Assembly (NCBI GenBank): GCA_030761205.1
Contig: JAULJL010000029.1
Span: 2,363,501 to 2,427,500, forward strand
Length of the DNA stretch: 64,000 nt
Direction of reading: 5' to 3'
Source: Fremontodendron californicum
Taxonomy: Eukaryota; Streptophyta; Magnoliopsida; Malvales; Malvaceae
Under the pieces are notes generated by a model. It worked only from the letters and a program-made list of their open reading frames with translations. It was not told the DNA's origin and did no database searches. How positions within the stretch are numbered: position 1 is the first letter of the stretch; every line of letters begins with the position of its first letter. The translations under genes were made by a program, and so were the position numbers. Positions 22,996 to 34,171 of this stretch are shown piece after piece.

Positions 22996-23969
22996 CATTT
23001 AGAGAGTCAGGCCTAGAATTAGTCTTGTGTTATCGAAAATCTCGTTTTTGTCAGGTTTAATTGGTATTTAATTTTAATTCCCACATTTTCTTAAAATAAG
23101 GATAATTTCAAAAATAATAAAATGTTTTTAAATATGTCTATATTCATGTGTATACATATTATAATTGTTCTCTGGTTATTTTGGTGCATATATTCATTTA
23201 TTGATTAATTGATGGTTTATGTTGTTTAATCTTGTTGGGGCATTCAGAATAAAGGATGTAGAATAGGTGGTGAAATGTTTGTTATTTCTCCTCACACACT
23301 ACACTACACGTGCATTTGCATATCATGAATCCCGGGTTCCGTCCTTTTAGGTGGGAGCAAAGTAACTAAGCCTTCATGATTAACAATCCGCATGCTAGTG
23401 AAACACTTCCGGAGTACTAAATTACCTAAGCCTTCATGATTAACAATCCGCATGGGCTAGGGATATAGACTCTAACGAATTGAACCAGCTTTTATCGGGG
23501 TGCCTTACTAGCCTTCACCGGTGACAGTGAGGAACAATTTGGGGCTTTTAGAACTAATTCACCTTCATATAGTAAACCTAGGCGAAGCCATGCCGGATTT
23601 CCAACTAGATATGCCGAAGTGAAGAACACATGGAGGAATATTTCCAATCCTTTTACCTTCTATTCTACTTTCACAATGGAGAAAATCGGACAATGATGAA
23701 CGTACATCACAATGCCCGTAATAAGTGTTGGCATTTCGTCCCTGGGGTGTTATAATGCCAAAATTTTGTTGGCATCCTCAGGGATAATTATTGTTTTAAA
23801 TTATATGTTTTTTGTATTATTCGAGTTTATTCCCGTCACTAATTCATTTTCTTTTTGTTGTTGTTGTTGTTGTTAGTTTGTTGTTTTTTTTTTTTTTTGC
23901 ATTCTTGTATCATTTTTTACACATGGAAGGTTATTGGTCTCAGGATAATATTCAACCAAAAGGGCTTCC
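22996..23969 (+). other. Ogre-2 leader
   Basis: Homologous to the Ogre-1 leader. It has a duplicated cctaagccttcatgattaac segment (near 23365 and 23422). A GTT microsatellite lies just before ORF1 at about 23853-23873, followed by a T run. No coding potential. Confidence 0.6.
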
Positions 23970-25720
23970 ATGGAGGGTCAAAATGTCTCAGTGGTCGAGA
24001 AGCATTTAGAGTTTAGGAAACAGTCTGAGAAAGGTCAGCAGGATAATGGGGATTGTTTGAAGATGGGATATGTGTCAGTATTGCCAGTCGAGGTTGATCT
24101 TACTATCAGGTAAAATGATCTCCGGGAATTGATGGATATATGGGATCAATGGAACATATTAGAAAAAGAAGCCTTCACTCAGGCTTATGGGGACATAGCA
24201 CTGTTAGTTCAGGTTAAGGTCAGTGGTGAGGTGATCTGGGCTGTGGTACAATTCTGGAATCCCGTTTATCGGTGTTTTACCTTCAACCGAGAGGATATGA
24301 CTCCAACCATAGAGGAATATTTGACCTTGTTGCATATTGAGAACGTTATTCCCGACCGTATTTATTTGAAGGATACAAACACGTCGGGTTTCAAGAAAAA
24401 TGTGTCTAAGATTCTGGGAGTGGAAAGAAATTGGGTCGAAAGCCATGTTGTCCGAAAATGGGTAAGCTACTGTATATCAAGGGATATTTTACAGACCTTA
24501 ATCCATAGCCATTCAAGTAAGGAGACAGCGAGGAATATTTTTTCTTTGGCTATCTATGGTTTAGTTATTTTCCCAAACACATTGGTGTATGTGGATGTGG
24601 CGATATTTGATGTTTTTGAGAGGCTTGAGCAGAGGATAAACCCAGCCCCGACAATTATAGAAGAAACAATCCGATCACTGAATTTCGGTAGACAGGAATG
24701 AAAAGGGCATTTTATAAGTTGTATACAGCTTCTTTACATATGGGTTCAGAGCCATTTTTGTAAATAGGAGATTTCCCTCTTCGCTCATATTGGAAGTCTT
24801 TTACACCAATTGGTGAATTTCTTAAGAGGGATTAGCTTGAAAATGGGACTGAGGAATAATGGATTAACATATTCCGGAATATCAGGGCTGAGATGATAAT
24901 TTGGAGAGCTCCATGGATAGCTCCTATGCTGACATTGTACAAGTGCGGAGATAAAGCTTCGATTCCATTATTGGGAGTATGGGGAGGAGTGAGCTATGCA
25001 CCACTACTGGTACTAAGACAATCGGAATCCCATCAGTTTACTTCTATGACCCATGACCTTAGTAATTTGGAATTTGCTTATGGAGAAGATGGATACTCGG
25101 GAAAGGTACGTGAGATTGTAGTAGCATGGAAGGAAACTCATCGGGTGGAGGTAGCTAGATATGCCGACATCATCACACCTGATTACCTGGTATAGAGGGA
25201 ATTGAGGGTCAATGATAGGTTGTTGACATCAGATGGGGAAGAGGTCCAATTCATGAGTCCACCACCTAAGGAAGCGCCATCAGAGTTAGAAATTTCAAGG
25301 GTAGAATTCGAAAAAGAAAAGGCCCAAATGAGCAAGAAAATTGCCTGATTACAAGAAGAGCTTGAGGATATGAAAAATGAAGAATCAGCTCAAGAAAGTG
25401 AAAAGGAAAAGATCAAGAGAGAAAGGGACACTGCTAAAAGCTATCTTTAGGAATTACACTTGGACAACAAGAGGTACCGCTTCGAGCTTAGTTTTGAGGG
25501 GACCCTCAAGACTTCTGGAGAATGAGAGCAAGAGGTCAAAAACCTCAAGAAGGAGAAGAACTATTGGACATAGAGGGAAAAGCATGAGGAAGCCCAAGCC
25601 AATCAACTAGAGAAACAAGCTAAGGAAAACTTACACGGCGATGCTTCTGCTGACATGTCAAAGGACCGTGAACAAGAAGGGGTCAGATTGAAAAGCAAGG
25701 TAATCAAAAGAGGACAGTGA
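23970..25720 (+). pseudogene. Ogre-2 ORF1, broken
   Basis: Starts at the same ATG as in Ogre-1 (MEGQNVSVVEKH). A TAA at 24111-24113 cuts it, but the frame stays open from 24132 to 24701 with the conserved WDQWN..EKEAFTQAYGDIALL, FWNPVYRCFTF and DIFSLAIYGL-like blocks. A TGA at 24699-24701, further stops and a shift precede 24893-25195 (WRAPW, YKCGD, YGEDGYSGKVR, YADIITPDYLV), which ends in a TAG where Ogre-1 has a Trp codon. The coiled-coil tail runs to 25720. Side by side, the two copies share most conserved blocks, so the ancestral protein was under constraint. Function unknown. Confidence 0.75.
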
Positions 25721-26254
25721 AAAAGGTCCAAGATCCGAGGGAGTTACTATAGGACCAGTGTTTTGTAATAGCATTTTTAAATTAGGATAGACAGATTATC
25801 AGATTGTCTTAAGCAGTGATCTTTTTTTGATGTATTTAGTTCCAGGAAATCAATGAAAGACCGTTTGGTTGGAATTATAACAGGGCCGATACTTTTAAAT
25901 GCATTCATCATTCATTTGTTCTTTCCTTTATATATTTTGTTTGTTCATTCATTTATTTATATTTATAATCATTCATTCATTTATTCTTTATAAATTGTTC
26001 ATACACTTAGTCATTTATTTTTTTTGTCCATTCATTTATTCTTTACAATTAGTCATTCATGTTCATACACTTAGTCATTTACTTATTTGTTAATTCATTA
26101 ACATTTAGTCATTTATCCATTCATTTTTATAAAATAAAAAAATGTGTTAATAATTTCTAATCTATGGTTTTTAAAAACTAAAGGTACAATTGGTCGCACT
26201 CAGAAAGAATCAGACTTTCGACAACCCTACAATACTCGATCTCAAGCAAGAGCT
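25721..26254 (+). other. Spacer between ORF1 and gag, ATTCATT-rich
   Basis: Equivalent to 5537-6116. Low-complexity T-rich ATTCATT/CATACACTTAG repeats fill 25895-26130. The gag frame is open from 26144 onward, upstream of the first likely ATG at 26255, and the point aaactaaag/gtacaattgg resembles an acceptor site. Confidence 0.55.
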
Positions 26255-28731
26255 ATGGAGAACGATCAGCTTGCTAGAATTGAAAGGATGAAAAGAATTC
26301 AAAAAGAACTGCAGGAACAGTTGGCTAAGTCTCAAAAGGAGTCACGGGAACAAATGACCAAACTCATGGAGATGATGAGTACCATGATGAGGCAGAAATG
26401 GCCAAGGGAAAATTCAGTTACAAGAATGGAGGCAATAAACCAGGAAGACCGACCAGAGATGGTACAAAAGAATGGCCAGACATCCTAGCCTGTGGGAAAT
26501 GAACTTTTGACTAGGGCAGCATCCTATATTTACATCCAACCAGTGACCAAAGCACAGAATTTTGGTCCTAAAAGGGGTAATATTAGGGTTGATCCAATTG
26601 ATGTGGATATTCTAGACTTTGAGGAATTAGCTGAAAAGGAAAAGGCAAAGATGACTGAGCTGAAGAGGGTTGAAACGGTAGAATCCCAAAAAAAATATTA
26701 GCTGCTGGAGGAAAGACTGAGGGCAGCTGAAGGAGCGGAGCTATTTGGCAATCTAGATGCCAAAGAGATGAGTTTAGTGCACGGTCTGGTGATTCCTCCA
26801 AAGTTCAAAGTACCAGACTTTGAAAAATATAACGAAACTACCAACCCATCAGCGCATTTGACCATGTATTGGCGAAAGATGACCGGACATGATGAAGACA
26901 AAAAATTACTCATCCACTATTTTGAAGATAGCTTGATAGGGTCTGCAACTCAGTGGTGTAACCAGCTTACCCATACTAAGATCCGTTCCTGGATGGATCT
27001 AGCCAAAGCTTTCATGGAACAATTCAAGCATGTGACAGACATGGTGCCTGACCGTCTAACTCTCCAAAACATCGAAAAAAAGCTACTGAAAGCTTTAAAG
27101 AATATTCTCAGAGATGGAGAGACCTGGCTATACAAGTGCAACCCCTTTTAACCAACAAGAAAACTACAGTGCTTTTCATCAATACCCTGAAAGCACCTTA
27201 TTATGATAAATTGGTGGGAAGTGCCACCAAGGACTTTGCAGATATGGTGATATCGGGGGAGATGATAGAGTCTGCCATTAAGAACGGGAAAATGGAAGGG
27301 GGTGAGTCTACTAACTCGAAGAGGGTTTTTCCTGCAAAGAAGAAGGAGGAGTCACATGCAGAATTTCAATCAATATCCCTATACACCTCTAAACCATACA
27401 CATCTCCCAGGCCCTATACTCCTACGACATCTTATGCGCCTCATACACCTTACACACCTTACCCGGGGTATAATCCTTACTACCCCAATGTGAACCACCT
27501 TACCCAAAATCCATTTCCTTATACCAATATACCATAATAGCCGTTTCCAACTAGCATATCCCCACAGATAACCCTTCCTCAAAACACTGTCCCAAACACT
27601 CAAGGTCTCGTGCACAATGACTATCATTCACCAAGGAACGATCAAAAACCCTAGTTTGATCCCATTCCTACCACCTATGGGGAGTTATATCCTAAACTAC
27701 TATAAGGCCAACTTGTTGTGCCCGTATATCTTAAACCTTTGACCCCACCATACCCAAGGTGGTACAATGCAAATACCAATTTCCCATATCATGCAGGAAT
27801 TCAGGGGCATTCGACGAAGGATTGCATTGCCTTCAAAAAGAAAGTCCAAAGTTTAATCAATACCAAAGTTGTGAAGTTTGGGTCAAAGAATAGGCCGAAT
27901 GTAGCAAGAAACCCATTACCCGATCATGCTAAGTATCGGGTAAATGCAGTATTAACAGGGGAAGTCAGGTTAAAAAGGGATGCTAGGGAAGTCAAGACTC
28001 TGATGTTAACAATATGGGTCGAGATGGTTAAGGCAGGAATGGTGGGGGATGTAGACAGTTTAAAAATGGTTGCAAAAAGGGTACAGAATTGGTGCCCATT
28101 CCATAAATGTTCAGGTTATATCATACAAGACTACGAGAACTTTCTGGCTAAAGTCCAAAAGATGATGGATAATGGAGAGGCCAAGTTTTACGAGGAGACA
28201 AAGGAGGAAGTAGAGGTTATTGAGAATGTAGCTGGCTATGGAATAGGAAGACCCTTGATCATCTATTATGATGAACCAGAGAAGACTACTTTGGTTGTTG
28301 GGGAAATTGCGCCTAAGCTCATCATAGATTTGCCTTCTTTCTTTTCATACAAGGAAAACAAAACTACACCATGGAAATATGACTACAGTATGGTTATGCC
28401 CGGGTCTTTATGTCAGCAAGATATTACAGGTGTGGGGCACTTAACACGAAGTGGAAGGTGTTATGCCTCTGAGGTTGTTGAACAGGGATCAACAAGAAAT
28501 GATGGAAGACTAGACAAAGGGAAGAAAGCAGTTGAACCAATCTATATTGAGATGGATTTGTCAAAAGAAGCAAATAGGGGATCAGCCCTAGTAAAGAGGA
28601 TAAAAGAGCCGGCAAATGAGAAGGAGGCCTGCGAGTTTTTAAAGTTCATAAAACATAGTGAGTATAGTATGGTTGAGGAATTGCAGCGTCAGCCAGCAAG
28701 AATCTCCATCTTATCTTTGCTATTAAACTAA
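26255..28731 (+). pseudogene. Ogre-2 gag, broken
   Basis: Begins MENDQLARIERMKR. Two in-frame TAG codons (26486, 26699) and one frameshift near 27080-27130 interrupt it. The capsid core at 26768-27250 keeps PPKFKVPDFEKYNE, IRSWMDLAKAFMEQF and INTLKAPYYDKLVGS. A Pro/Tyr-rich linker (27360-27535) contains repeated YTP units. The last segment, 27718-28731, is open for 337 residues and includes PVYLKPLTPPYPRWYNAN and a zinc-knuckle-like YHAGIQGHSTKDC in which the expected first Cys is absent. It is better preserved here than in Ogre-1. Confidence 0.82.
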
Positions 28732-28800
28732 AAGCCACCAGAAATGCCCTGTTAAGAGTGTTGAATCAGGCATACGTGGCTAACAACATATGGATAGAAA

Positions 28801-29384
28801 AGTGAGACAGGCTGTAGGAAACATTATGGCAAACGACCATATATTTTTCAATTACGATGAAAATACCAACCAATGGTATTGGGTCCACAAAGGCTCTTCA
28901 CATAACAACCACCTGCAAGGGGCATATACTACCAAGGGTGCTTCTGGATAATGGTTCTTCATTAAATGTAATGCCCTTGGCAACCCTGTCTAAGTTGCTA
29001 GTTGATATGTCTTATATGTTACCGAGTTGCACAGTAGTCAGGGCTTTCGATGGTACCTGGAGAGAGGTAATGGGAACTATTTAGGTGCCTCTGGAGATAG
29101 GGCCATGCACCTATACGGTGAACTTTCAACTCATGGATATTAATCCATCCTATAATTGCTTGTTGGAAAGGCCGTGGATACATTCAGTAGAGGCTGTACC
29201 CTCATCTCTCCACCAAAAGCTAAAATTTGTGATGGAGGGCCGTTTGGTCACTATATCAGGAGAAGAAGACATAATAGCCTCTGCATCTACTAAATCTCCT
29301 TATGTTGAACCCAATGAAGATGTCGTAGAATGTTTTTTTTGGTCTCAGGAATTCGTAAATGCAATTTTGGTCACTGAAAGATGA
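28801..29384 (+). pseudogene. Ogre-2 aspartic protease domain
   Basis: Same fold as in Ogre-1: KALHITTTCKGHILP, the LLDNGSS active site near 28945, VVRAFDGT, and LLERPWIHS. One TAG at 29082-29084 replaces a Glu codon; otherwise the frame is open from 28857 to 29384. The stretch before it is frame-shifted relative to gag. Confidence 0.85.
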
Positions 29385-30090
29385 AAAATTCCAAAACCAA
29401 AGTTGTCCAAGAACATAAGGCTAGGAGTAAGAACCATAGTGGGAAAAGGCTGCAGGACTGGAAAAGTTGAGAAGAATGAGGTCGGACATGCTGTTAAAGA
29501 TAAAAGAGGAAGTGAAGAAGCAATTTGATGCTGGGTTCTTAGAGGTGGCAAAATATCCAGAATGGGTGGCGAACATTGTTCCAGTACCAAAGAAGGATGG
29601 CAAGGTGCGGAGGTGCGTTGATTACAGAGATTTGAACAAGGCAAACCCTAAAGATAATTTCCTTTTGCCCCATATCGATACTCTAGTGGATAATACCGCA
29701 AAGAGTTCTTTATTTTCTTTCATGGACGGATTCTCAAGATACAATCAGATTAAGATGACACATGAAGATATGGATAAAACCACATTTGTTACAATGTGGG
29801 GAACCTTCTGCTACAAGGTAATGCCATTTGGGTTGAAGAATGCTACGAGGAGAATAGGAAACCCGAGATACAAAGCTAATCCGATACCTAGAACTCATAC
29901 TGAGTTTATTGGAGGAATTTGAAGAAGTGAATTTCAATTACTTCCCTCGAGAAGAAAACCGAATGGCAGATGCTCTGGCTACTTTGTCATCAATGTTTAA
30001 AGTGAATGAAGGGGCTGAAGTGGTGCCAATAAAGATGAGTATATATGAGTCCTGCCCACTGTCTGAGTATTGAAGAAGAAACAGATGGCC
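29385..30090 (+). pseudogene. Ogre-2 RT / second RNase H, collapsed by two deletions
   Basis: Only the first part of RT remains: LRRMRSDMLLKIKEEVKKQF through DYRDLNKANPKDNF, FMDGFSRYNQI and CYKVMPFGLKNA (29467-29843). The first deletion removed what corresponds to 9311-10355 of Ogre-1 (linker and intron). The second, at 29844/29845, removed the equivalent of 10734-11904: the YVDD motif, the whole first RNase H and the start of the second. After it come the tail of the second RNase H (FPREENRMADALA near 29945) and its linker, in another frame. No polymerase can be made from this copy. Confidence 0.85.
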
Positions 30091-31398
30091 TCCCTTGGTA
30101 TAACGACATCTTGCAATACATCAAGAGTCAACAGTATCCAGAACAAGCAACAGAAAATGACAAGAGGACTCTGAGAAGGCTAGCAATGGGTTTTGTTCTA
30201 GATAGTGAAATTCTCTAGAAGAAAGGAAAAGACCAAGGCTTATTGAGATGTGTCGGATTTGCCGAAACTCAGAGAATTATAGAAGAGGTCCATGAAGGGA
30301 TATGTGGCACTCATGCTAATGGCCACATGCTTGCTAAGCAGATTATGAGGGCAAGGCATTATTGGTTGACAATGGAAGGAGATTGTATCAGTTATTCCCG
30401 GAAGTGTCATAAATGCGAGATATATGTAGATAAGATTCATGTGCCGCCATCGCCATTACATGTCATGGCTGCACCATGGCCCTTTTCAATGTGGGGAATA
30501 GATATGATCGGGCCTATTACCTCGAAAACTTCAAATGGACATCGTTGCATCTTGGTGGCCATAGATTATTTCACAAAGTGGGTAGAAGCTGCTTCCTATG
30601 CGGATGTAACAAAGTCAGGGGTATGTAGATTTGTTGGGAAAGAAATCATATGCCGTTACGGGTTGCCAGCAAGAATTATTTCGGATAATGCTCTCAATTT
30701 GAACAATAAGATAATGAGAAAAGTGTGTACTCAATTCAAGATCACACATCATAATTCGGCACCTTACCGTCTGAAGATGAATGGGGCAGTAGAAGAAGCT
30801 AACAAGAACATCAAGAAGATTGTTGAGAAGATGGCTGATGTGTACAAGGATTGGCATGAGATCTTGCCTTTTACTCTTCATGCATACCGTGCTTTGGTCC
30901 TTACATCTACAAGGGCAACATCGTTTTCTTTGGTATACGGGATGGAAGCAGTGCTACCTATTGAAGTTGAGATCCCTTCACTTCGAGTTTTGATGGAAGT
31001 TGGCCTAGAGGAAGCAGAATGGGTTAGAGCTCGTTATGAACAGTTGAATCTGATCGAGGAGAAAAGATTGAAAGCAATTTGTCACGGTAGGGGTATCAAA
31101 AAAGGATGATTCGAGCCCACAACAAGAAAGTTCGTCCCAGACAGTTCCGAGAAGGGGAGTTGGTACTGAGGAAAATTCTCCCTATAGTGAAGGACCCGAG
31201 AGGAAAATAGGCTCCGAATTGGGAAGGATACTATGTGGTAAAAGGAGCTTTTTCTGGAGGAGCATTGATTTTAACTAGAATGGATGGGGATGATTTCAGA
31301 AATCCCGTGAATGCTGATGAACTGAAGAAATATTATGCTTTAAAAAAATGTGATGCTGTGTACATGGATATTCGAATGATTCCAAGCGTAAAAATGGA
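30091..31398 (+). pseudogene. Ogre-2 integrase, core open for 288 residues
   Basis: The best-preserved gene in the window. From 30243 to 31109 the frame is unbroken: zinc-binding region HEGICGTHANGHM with KCHKC; core Asp in WGIDMIGPI, Asp in IISDNALN, Glu in GAVEEANKN; then the GMEAVLPIEVEIPSLR segment. The N-terminal linker (from about 30091) contains a TAG near 30217, and the C-terminal part (31235-31350, KGAFSGGALILTRMDGDDF, NADELKKYY) is separated by a shift and a TAG near 31208. There is no chromodomain. DDE residues are all visible, so only its ends are damaged. Confidence 0.87.
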
Positions 31399-34158
31399 AA
31401 TTCTATATATCTATTTCCCTTGTGGATTGCTTTTTAGTGATAATATTCATGCTTGATATGATGAATGGCCTTATTTCATATTCCTTTCACTAGGAAGAAA
31501 TTATCCTTAGTCACCCCTTTGAGCCTTAGGAATTATTTCTTTCTTTAAACCTTGATCAAGGATCATCCTCTACACTGGAAGGAAAATGCGAGGAAAAATA
31601 AACAAAAATCATTGCAAAAGGAAAGCCATCGAAAAATATGGCAAATGAAAGCCAACAAAGCAAAAAGAAAAAAAAAAGATAAGAAAGTCCAAAAAAAGGA
31701 CAAATGTTTCAAGAATGAGTTCTCCTCAGGAAATGATCCTTGATCCAATCACCCTTAAACACACTTTGGGCCTATTTTATCCTTTCTTTCTAAAGCCGAA
31801 CCTTGGCCTACATTATGTGCTTTTAAAGTCCATTTTGATCAAGCATCGATATTTAATTTGAAAGGTTGTTCTCTGAATTTATCCCATCTTTTGAATTGAT
31901 ATTTTTACCTTGGAAGCATTTAGAATTCTCAGATGCATTGTAGAATACAAGAAAAAAGAGAAAACAAAAAATGATGAAAAAATATAAAAGGAGAGGTTTA
32001 AGCCGAAAACCCGCAAAGGGCGACTTAATATCGAATGGAGGACACTTGAGTTGAAAACTCGCAAAGGGTGCCTCAGGTACTGATTAAAGTTCGAATCAAT
32101 GCTCCGTGTAAAGGGGGAGAAAGTATCTGACAATCAGAGGAAAGGAGAACAACTCAGTCTGATGTAACTATGGAAGCTAAGATGTTACCCAAGTAAATTG
32201 CTCGTTCAAGAGAAGTTTCAGGTGGTTTGAAAAAAGAGGGGTCCAAGATCTTTCGCATTTGGGGCATCTACAACGTATAACTTTACATTTGTTTTTCATA
32301 TCCTTGATATTTATTTTTACAATTTTAAAACATTTCTTTCAATAAAATCTTGTTATCCTTTTCATGAAATTTTTGCTTGATTTATATTTTCTTTCATACA
32401 TTTTTGAGATGCGTTATGATTGTTATTAAATTGAATGATGATTAGTAATAAGAAATCTTTAAATAAAAGGATTTCAGAGTATTACTAAGGAATAGATTTA
32501 AATCTTCGGAAAGGTGTGGAAAGTTCACCAAGAAAGGAAAACAGTTAACGTGTTGAGACTCCATCAAGAAGTCAAAAAATTTGTGAATTTCAGCGAAAGT
32601 CAGAAATTCAGACTGTTTGACAAGTTGTCTTGAGTGAAGGATTCCTTAAGTGGGGCATCAATGAACAATTGAAGACTCCGTCATGAAGTCGGATAATCTG
32701 TGAACCTCAAAGAAACCATGGATTAGAAATCATAACACAATCCTTTGATTGCATTCATTCTTAGGAAACATACAAGCATTTGCAAAGCATGTCATTCTCA
32801 TCATTGCATTTAGCTAACATTGTAGAAATCAGGAAAACTTGGACTCCCCAAAGTAAACTCGTTCTGCTTTTCAAACGAGTCGAGCCCCAAGATCATCGTT
32901 GAGATACGTTACTTTCCAAATCGAACTCATTTTGCTTCTCAAATGAATCGAACCCCGAGACCGCCGTCGAGGTACGTTCCTTTCATTTTCAAGTTAAATT
33001 TATTTTTTCCAAATGAACCAAACCCAGAATCATTCTTCGTATTTCCTTTTGTTTTAAATCGAATTCATTCTGTTTTATCAAATGAGTCGAGCCTTGAGAC
33101 CACCATCGAGGTATTTCCCTTTGTTTTAAATCGAAATCATTCTGTTTTATCAAATAAGTCGAGCCTTGAGACCACCGTTGAGGTATTTCCTTTTGTTTTA
33201 AATCGAATTCATTATGTTTTATCAAATGAATCGAGCCTTGAGATCATCGTCGAGGTATTTCCTTTTGTTTTAAATCGAATTCATTCTGTTTTATCGAATG
33301 AGTCGAGCCTTGAGACAACCGTCGATGAATTTTCTTTTGTTTTAAATCGAATTCATTCTATTTTATCAAATGAGTTGAGCCTTGAGACCATCGTCGAGGT
33401 ATTTCTTTTTGTTTTAAATCAAAGTCATTATGTTTTATCAAATGAATCGAGCCTTGAGACCACCGTCGAGGTATTTCCTTTTGTTTTTAAATCGAATTCA
33501 TTCTGTTTATCAAATGAGTCGAGCCTTGAGACCACCGTCGAGGTATTTCCAAATCACGGGTAAGGCCTCTGGGCACCATTCTTAAGACCTCCATGCATCA
33601 TTTTTAAAGTCGCATACAACACATATTTTCAAATCACAAGTAAGGCCTCCAGGCACCATTTTTAAGACCTCCAGGCACCATTTTTAAGACCTCCAGGCAT
33701 AAGTTTCCAGAGTTTTTACATTTGCTTGAACAAGTCTTTGGTGGAGATATCCAGAGTTTTACATTTGCTTGAACAAGTCTTTGGTGGTGATAGCCAAAGC
33801 CTCTGGTGGAGATACATTTGCTTGAGCAAGTCTTTGGTGGTGATAGCCGAAGCTTCTTGAGGAGATACCTAGAATTTTAAACACAGCTTAGCACAAGACA
33901 GGTTAAGCCCTCGAGACCATCGTTGAGGTCTTTTCTTCTCTTGCAAATTGAACTCGTTTCCTTAAGATGGGTCGAGCCTATCTTTGCCTTAAGATTAGTC
34001 CGGGAATTCAATTTAAGGACAAAATCTTCAATTTAGAGATTTAAAAAAAAAAGAAAAAAGAAAAAAGAAACCCCCTTTCTTTTCATATGTGATTTCACTA
34101 ACCGGACAAAATTAGTATTTGTTTATCTTTGCCTGATTCTTGATTCTCAGCAATAGCC
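31399..34158 (+). other. Ogre-2 3' untranslated region
   Basis: Non-coding and parallel to 13405-16139. It includes an A-rich gaaaaaaaaag tract near 31650-31700, the 72-bp array (entered separately), two GGTAAGGCC modules (33557, 33638), and a small array of tttacatttgcttgaacaag with ctttggtggagatagcc (about 33714-33870, three copies) that I do not see in Ogre-1. Confidence 0.65.
33040..33555 (+). repeat. 72-bp tandem array, expanded (7 or more copies)
   Basis: Copies of gagtcgagccttgagaccac are spaced 72-76 bp at about 33084, 33156, 33229, 33301, 33373, 33446 and 33522. Two more diverged relatives lie upstream near 32876 and 32945. Because 72 is a multiple of three, an open frame of 206 codons (32943-33563) arises with a 24-residue period; I read this as a by-product of the repeat, not a gene. 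Confidence 0.88.
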
Positions 34159-34171
34159 AAAGAGGGGCAGC
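34159..34171 (+). other. Ogre-2 polypurine tract
   Basis: AAAGAGGGGCAGC, identical to that of Ogre-1, just before the 3' LTR. Confidence 0.8.

Noticed and set aside
32943..33563. 206-codon repeat protein in the Ogre-2 3' UTR
   Set aside because: Created by a 72-bp tandem array whose period is a multiple of three; the reverse strand is open too, as expected for such a repeat.
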